DNA of 15,736 bases from Casp-actino8 sp032118015 (GTDB lineage: Bacteria > Actinomycetota > Acidimicrobiia > Acidimicrobiales > Ilumatobacteraceae). The position numbers and the translations under genes are program-made. The DNA lies in NCBI GenBank assembly GCA_032118015.1, contig JAULYE010000148.1, positions 1-15,736 on the forward strand, written 5' to 3'. Numbering within the stretch: the first letter of the stretch is position 1; each line of letters starts with the position of its first letter. The notes beneath the pieces were generated by a model, which did no database searches, was not told the DNA's origin, and worked only from the letters and a program-made list of their open reading frames with translations. Positions 13,104 through 15,736 of this stretch are shown here, one piece after another.

Positions 13104-14075
13104 GTGAACCACGAGCGAGGAACCCGAGTCGATGAAACTCGGTCCCGACCTGCGTCTTCCTTCATGCAATCCCCGTTTGGTCCGACTCTTGCGGTCCTCG
13201 GAGCTGCTGCACTGTTCGGCACGACGGGCACGGCACTTGCAAAAGGGCCCACTGGTATCGAAGCGCTGTCTGCAGGCTCCCTGCGACTCCTCATTGGCGG
13301 CGCCGGACTGTGCTTGTTCGGCTGGCGCGCACTCACGAATGATCTCCGGGCGACGCGCGATCGCCGAAGCGTGACGATCCTCCTCGGTGGTCTGGCTGTG
13401 GCTGCGTATCAACTCGGTTTCTTCTGGGCGACTGAAACGACAGGCGTGGCTCTCGCGACCGTCGTCACGATCGGGACAAGTCCTCTCGTCTCCCGTGTGA
13501 TCGGTTACATACGCGGGCGACCGACACCCGATTTCTGGTGGATCGTGTCTGCCATCGGATTGATCATCGGACTCGTTTTGTTGGTGCTCGGCTCGGCGAG
13601 TTCGACGAACGCTGTCGAGTTCGACATTTTGGGTGTGCTCGCTGCGGTCCTTGCGGGAGCGTCTTATGCCGCGTACACCGAAGTTGGATCCGAAATGATG
13701 ATCCGCGGGTGGCATCCGACATCGGCTATGGCGGCGATGTTCCTCGCAGCAGGCGTGCTCACCTCACCGTTGCTTCTCGTGCGTGACGTGTCCTGGTTCG
13801 CGACAGCATCTGGTCTCGGAGTGATCCTGTATCTATCGCTCGTGACGTTGTCACTGGCCTATGTGTGGTTCGGCTGGGGTCTCAAGCGGCTGCCCCCGAC
13901 CACCGTCGTGATGCTGACCATGTTCGAACCCGTCGTCGCTGCCATTCTTGCGATCATCGTCCTCGATGAGACTTTGAGTGGAACCTCGTGGACTGGCATC
14001 GTTGTCGTGCTCGTGGGTCTTGTCATCGTGGGCCTTCGCAGTCGACCTCGCGACACCGCTACGGTCAGCACATGA
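13104..14075 (+). CDS. EamA/DMT family transporter (drug/metabolite exporter type)
   Basis: Integral membrane protein of 323 residues with two EamA repeats and about ten hydrophobic segments. Repeat one runs from about residue 25 (TLAVLGAAALFGTTGTALAK) through LRLLIGGAGLCLFGW, TILLGGLAVAAYQLGFFWA and TGVALATVVTIGTSPLV to IGLIIGLVLLVLGSA. Repeat two starts at ILGVLAAVLAGASYAAYTEVG and ends with KRLPPTTVVMLTMFEPVVAAI and TGIVVVLVGLVIVGL. The substrate is unknown; family members export amino acids, metabolites or drugs. GTG 13104 fits a leaderless start. ATG 13164 at residue 21 lies closer to the first membrane helix but has no ribosome binding site. The stop overlaps the next gene's ATG (ATGA). 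Its place beside an importer operon suggests, but does not show, a link in amino-acid traffic. Confidence 0.9.
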   Translation: MNHERGTRVDETRSRPASSFMQSPFGPTLAVLGAAALFGTTGTALAKGPTGIEALSAGSLRLLIGGAGLCLFGWRALTNDLRATRDRRSVTILLGGLAVAAYQLGFFWATETTGVALATVVTIGTSPLVSRVIGYIRGRPTPDFWWIVSAIGLIIGLVLLVLGSASSTNAVEFDILGVLAAVLAGASYAAYTEVGSEMMIRGWHPTSAMAAMFLAAGVLTSPLLLVRDVSWFATASGLGVILYLSLVTLSLAYVWFGWGLKRLPPTTVVMLTMFEPVVAAILAIIVLDETLSGTSWTGIVVVLVGLVIVGLRSRPRDTATVST

Positions 14076-15007
14076 GTACTGCGCCCGTCTCCAACCGTCT
14101 CACAACTCTCCTCGGGGTCGAATTCCCGATCATCCAGGCACCGATGGGCTGGATCGCCCGCTCCCCGCTGGCCTCAGCGGTGAGCAACGCTGGAGCACTC
14201 GGCATCATCGAGACGTCCTCTGGTGAGCTCGACGTGATTCGAACCGAGATCATCCGTATGCGCGAACTCACCGACAAGCCTTTCGGCGTCAACATCGCCC
14301 AGTTGTTCGTGCGCGACCCTTCGATCGTCGACTTCGTCGTCGAACAAGGTGTCCGATTCGTCACGACTTCTGCTGGTGACCCGCGTCAGTACACATCTCA
14401 GTTGAAGTCCGCCGGATTGACCGTCTTCCATGTGGTCCCGACACTGTCGGCTGCGCTGAAAGCTGTCGATGCCGGAGTCGATGGACTCGTCGTCGAAGGT
14501 GGAGAAGGTGGCGGTTTCAAGAATCCTCGAGACGTGGCAACGATGGTCCTGCTCCCCCTCGTTGCATCCAAAGTCGACGTGCCGATCATCGCCGCCGGGG
14601 GTATTTGCGATGGGGTGTCGATGGCTGCGGCGTTCGCTCTCGGAGCCGAGGGTGTCCAGATGGGCACACGGATGGTGTCAGCCGCCGAATCACCGGTCCA
14701 CGAGAACTGGAAGAACATGATCGTTGCCGGGGCGGAAACGGACACGGTATTCCTGAACCGACTGTCACGACCTGGATTGCGCGCGCTTCGCACCGAGCGA
14801 ACGACTCGACTCGAACGCGACGAACATGTGCCCCTCACGGAGATGTCACGGGCGATGGACCTCTACTTCGGCGGTGACATGGAAGCAGCGATTGCTCTCA
14901 CCGGGCAAGTCATGGGTCGCATCGAATCCATCGAGACCGTCCGCGACATCATCGTTCAGACCATGACCGAATTCCGCTCGACGCTGTCTCGGCTGTCGAC
15001 GATCTGA
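14072..15007 (+). CDS. Nitronate monooxygenase-like FMN enzyme (2-nitropropane dioxygenase family)
   Basis: TIM-barrel FMN protein of the NMO/FabK superfamily, 311 residues from ATG 14072, which overlaps the EamA stop. Motifs: FPIIQAPMGWIARSPLASAV (18-37), NAGALGIIE (39-47), KPFGVNIAQLF, VEGGEGGGFKNPRD (141-154), PIIAAGGICDG and FALGAEGVQMGTRMVSAAES (phosphate-binding barrel end). Classical nitronate monooxygenases and FabK carry a catalytic His at the end of the EGxExGGH motif; here that position is Phe149. Nitronate oxidation is therefore doubtful despite the usual database name, and another flavin reaction is more likely. The frame is open upstream to 13988, but that part lies within the EamA gene. 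The 3' end overlaps the convergent ctaA-like gene by 52 bases. Confidence 0.88.
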   Translation: MSTAPVSNRLTTLLGVEFPIIQAPMGWIARSPLASAVSNAGALGIIETSSGELDVIRTEIIRMRELTDKPFGVNIAQLFVRDPSIVDFVVEQGVRFVTTSAGDPRQYTSQLKSAGLTVFHVVPTLSAALKAVDAGVDGLVVEGGEGGGFKNPRDVATMVLLPLVASKVDVPIIAAGGICDGVSMAAAFALGAEGVQMGTRMVSAAESPVHENWKNMIVAGAETDTVFLNRLSRPGLRALRTERTTRLERDEHVPLTEMSRAMDLYFGGDMEAAIALTGQVMGRIESIETVRDIIVQTMTEFRSTLSRLSTI

Positions 15008-15736
15008 GATGTGCTCATCCAGAGATTGACGACAGCCAAGAAGAACAGCGTCGCACCAAGAATGTGAAATCCAACGAGTAGTGCCGGCACGCCATTGAAG
15101 TACTGCACGTATCCGATTGCAGCTTGGATGAATCCGACGGCGATCACCACCTCGAGTGCCATCATGGGAGATTTGTTCAGCAGTCGTCGACGAAGCGCTG
15201 CTGCAAGAACGAGACATGCGATCAGAGTGGCAATCACAGTGATGCCGTGGATGCGGGCAACGTGGGAGATGTCGAATCCCAACCGGGGCGCCTCCTCGTC
15301 CCCTGCGTGCGGACCCGTTCCCGTGACCACAGTTCCTGTGGCGACGGCTGCGGTGCCGAGAACGCCTATTGCGCGAATCAGCCTCAACTGGACCTTGTCG
15401 ACAGTTGACACCGGAACACCGTCATCGGGCTGAGAGGATCGCCTCACGAGGACAATTGCGTTGGCAACCAGCACCATCGACAACGCGAAATGGCCCATGT
15501 TCGCCAACGGATGCAGTCCCGTCATCACGACGATGCCTCCAAGCACGACCTGTGCAAGAACTCCAATGACCAGTCCCCACGACAGCAGAACAAGATCGCG
15601 TCGATACGGCAGACGACGTCGCGCTGCGAGAACAGCTGCGATGACTCCCGCTGCGACGAAACCCGTGAACAGTCTGTTGACCTGCTCGATCGCTCCGTGG
15701 CCGGTCGAGACGTCGATGAAGCGTTCGCTATTGCAT
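14956..15736 (-). CDS. Heme A synthase, COX15/CtaA family (5' end outside window)
   Basis: Membrane enzyme that oxidises the C8 methyl of heme O to make heme A for aa3-type cytochrome oxidase. About 260 residues are visible and the frame stays open to the right edge. An internal GTG at 15546 is not the start, because homology continues upstream with HGAIEQVNRLFTGFVAAGV. Features: the first heme motif reads Glu-Gln-Val-Asn-Arg, with Asn in the usual His position (seen in actinobacterial members); HPLANMGHFALSM carries conserved His in the next helix; GTVVTGTGPHAGDEEAPR is the characteristic extracytoplasmic loop; VARIHG and LLVGFHILGATLFF carry the second-half His residues. Seven or so membrane helices are visible. 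Its tail is antisense to the last 52 bases of the NMO-like gene. Confidence 0.9.
   Translation of the reverse strand, partial: CNSERFIDVSTGHGAIEQVNRLFTGFVAAGVIAAVLAARRRLPYRRDLVLLSWGLVIGVLAQVVLGGIVVMTGLHPLANMGHFALSMVLVANAIVLVRRSSQPDDGVPVSTVDKVQLRLIRAIGVLGTAAVATGTVVTGTGPHAGDEEAPRLGFDISHVARIHGITVIATLIACLVLAAALRRRLLNKSPMMALEVVIAVGFIQAAIGYVQYFNGVPALLVGFHILGATLFFLAVVNLWMSTSQIVDSRDSVERNSVMV

Noticed and set aside
12894..13715. Minus-strand open frame of 273 codons across the livH 5' region and the EamA gene
   Set aside because: It covers the divergent promoter region and runs antisense to EamA. The translation is Arg/Ser/Glu-rich low-complexity sequence without domains.

Overview
The window is a gene-dense stretch of a moderately GC-rich bacterial chromosome. 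It looks actinobacterial, most likely Acidimicrobiia or a relative. The reasons are a GuaB1-type IMPDH/GMPR-family enzyme with CBS domains, a long LivH permease carrying an extracytoplasmic beta-domain, an actinobacterial-type CtaA/COX15 with Asn-Arg in its first heme motif, frequent GTG and TTG starts, several promoters that suggest leaderless transcripts, and a lipoprotein with an Asp/Gly/Thr/Ser-rich linker. The class assignment is inferred from family flavour only; no rRNA or marker gene is present.

Layout. 1-702 (+) is the C-terminal half of an M18 aminopeptidase. 681-3498 (-) is an operon guaB1 > cmk > plsC (nucleotide metabolism and phospholipid synthesis). 3549-5203 (+) is a coupled pair, an alpha/beta hydrolase and a Sua5/YrdC tRNA-t6A enzyme. 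5217-7360 (-) is an operon enoyl-CoA hydratase > nitroreductase > J-domain protein. 7447-8805 (+) is a substrate-binding lipoprotein of the branched-chain amino acid (HAAT) ABC family, followed by a strong hairpin terminator. 8993-13042 (-) is the matching transporter operon livH > livM > livG > livF, convergent with the lipoprotein gene. 13104-15007 (+) is a coupled pair, an EamA exporter and a nitronate-monooxygenase-like flavoprotein. 14956-15736 (-) is a CtaA/COX15 heme A synthase that runs off the right edge. No gene-free stretch exceeds 300 bases; the largest is 8806-8992. I saw no tRNA, rRNA, IS element or CRISPR array.

The most striking object is the substrate-binding lipoprotein. Its domain order is circularly permuted. 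The segment that normally forms the C-terminal third of a LivJ-type protein sits directly behind the lipoprotein signal and linker, and the normal N-terminal two thirds follow, ending at the usual inter-lobe crossover with a double stop codon and a terminator. An 8-base direct repeat lies at both internal junctions. The neighbouring LivH is also unusual: about 160 residues of signal sequence plus an Ig/carboxypeptidase-regulatory-like domain precede the permease. Together they suggest an amino-acid-type importer with a remodelled receptor and a possible extra docking domain. This is inference from sequence reading and has not been tested.
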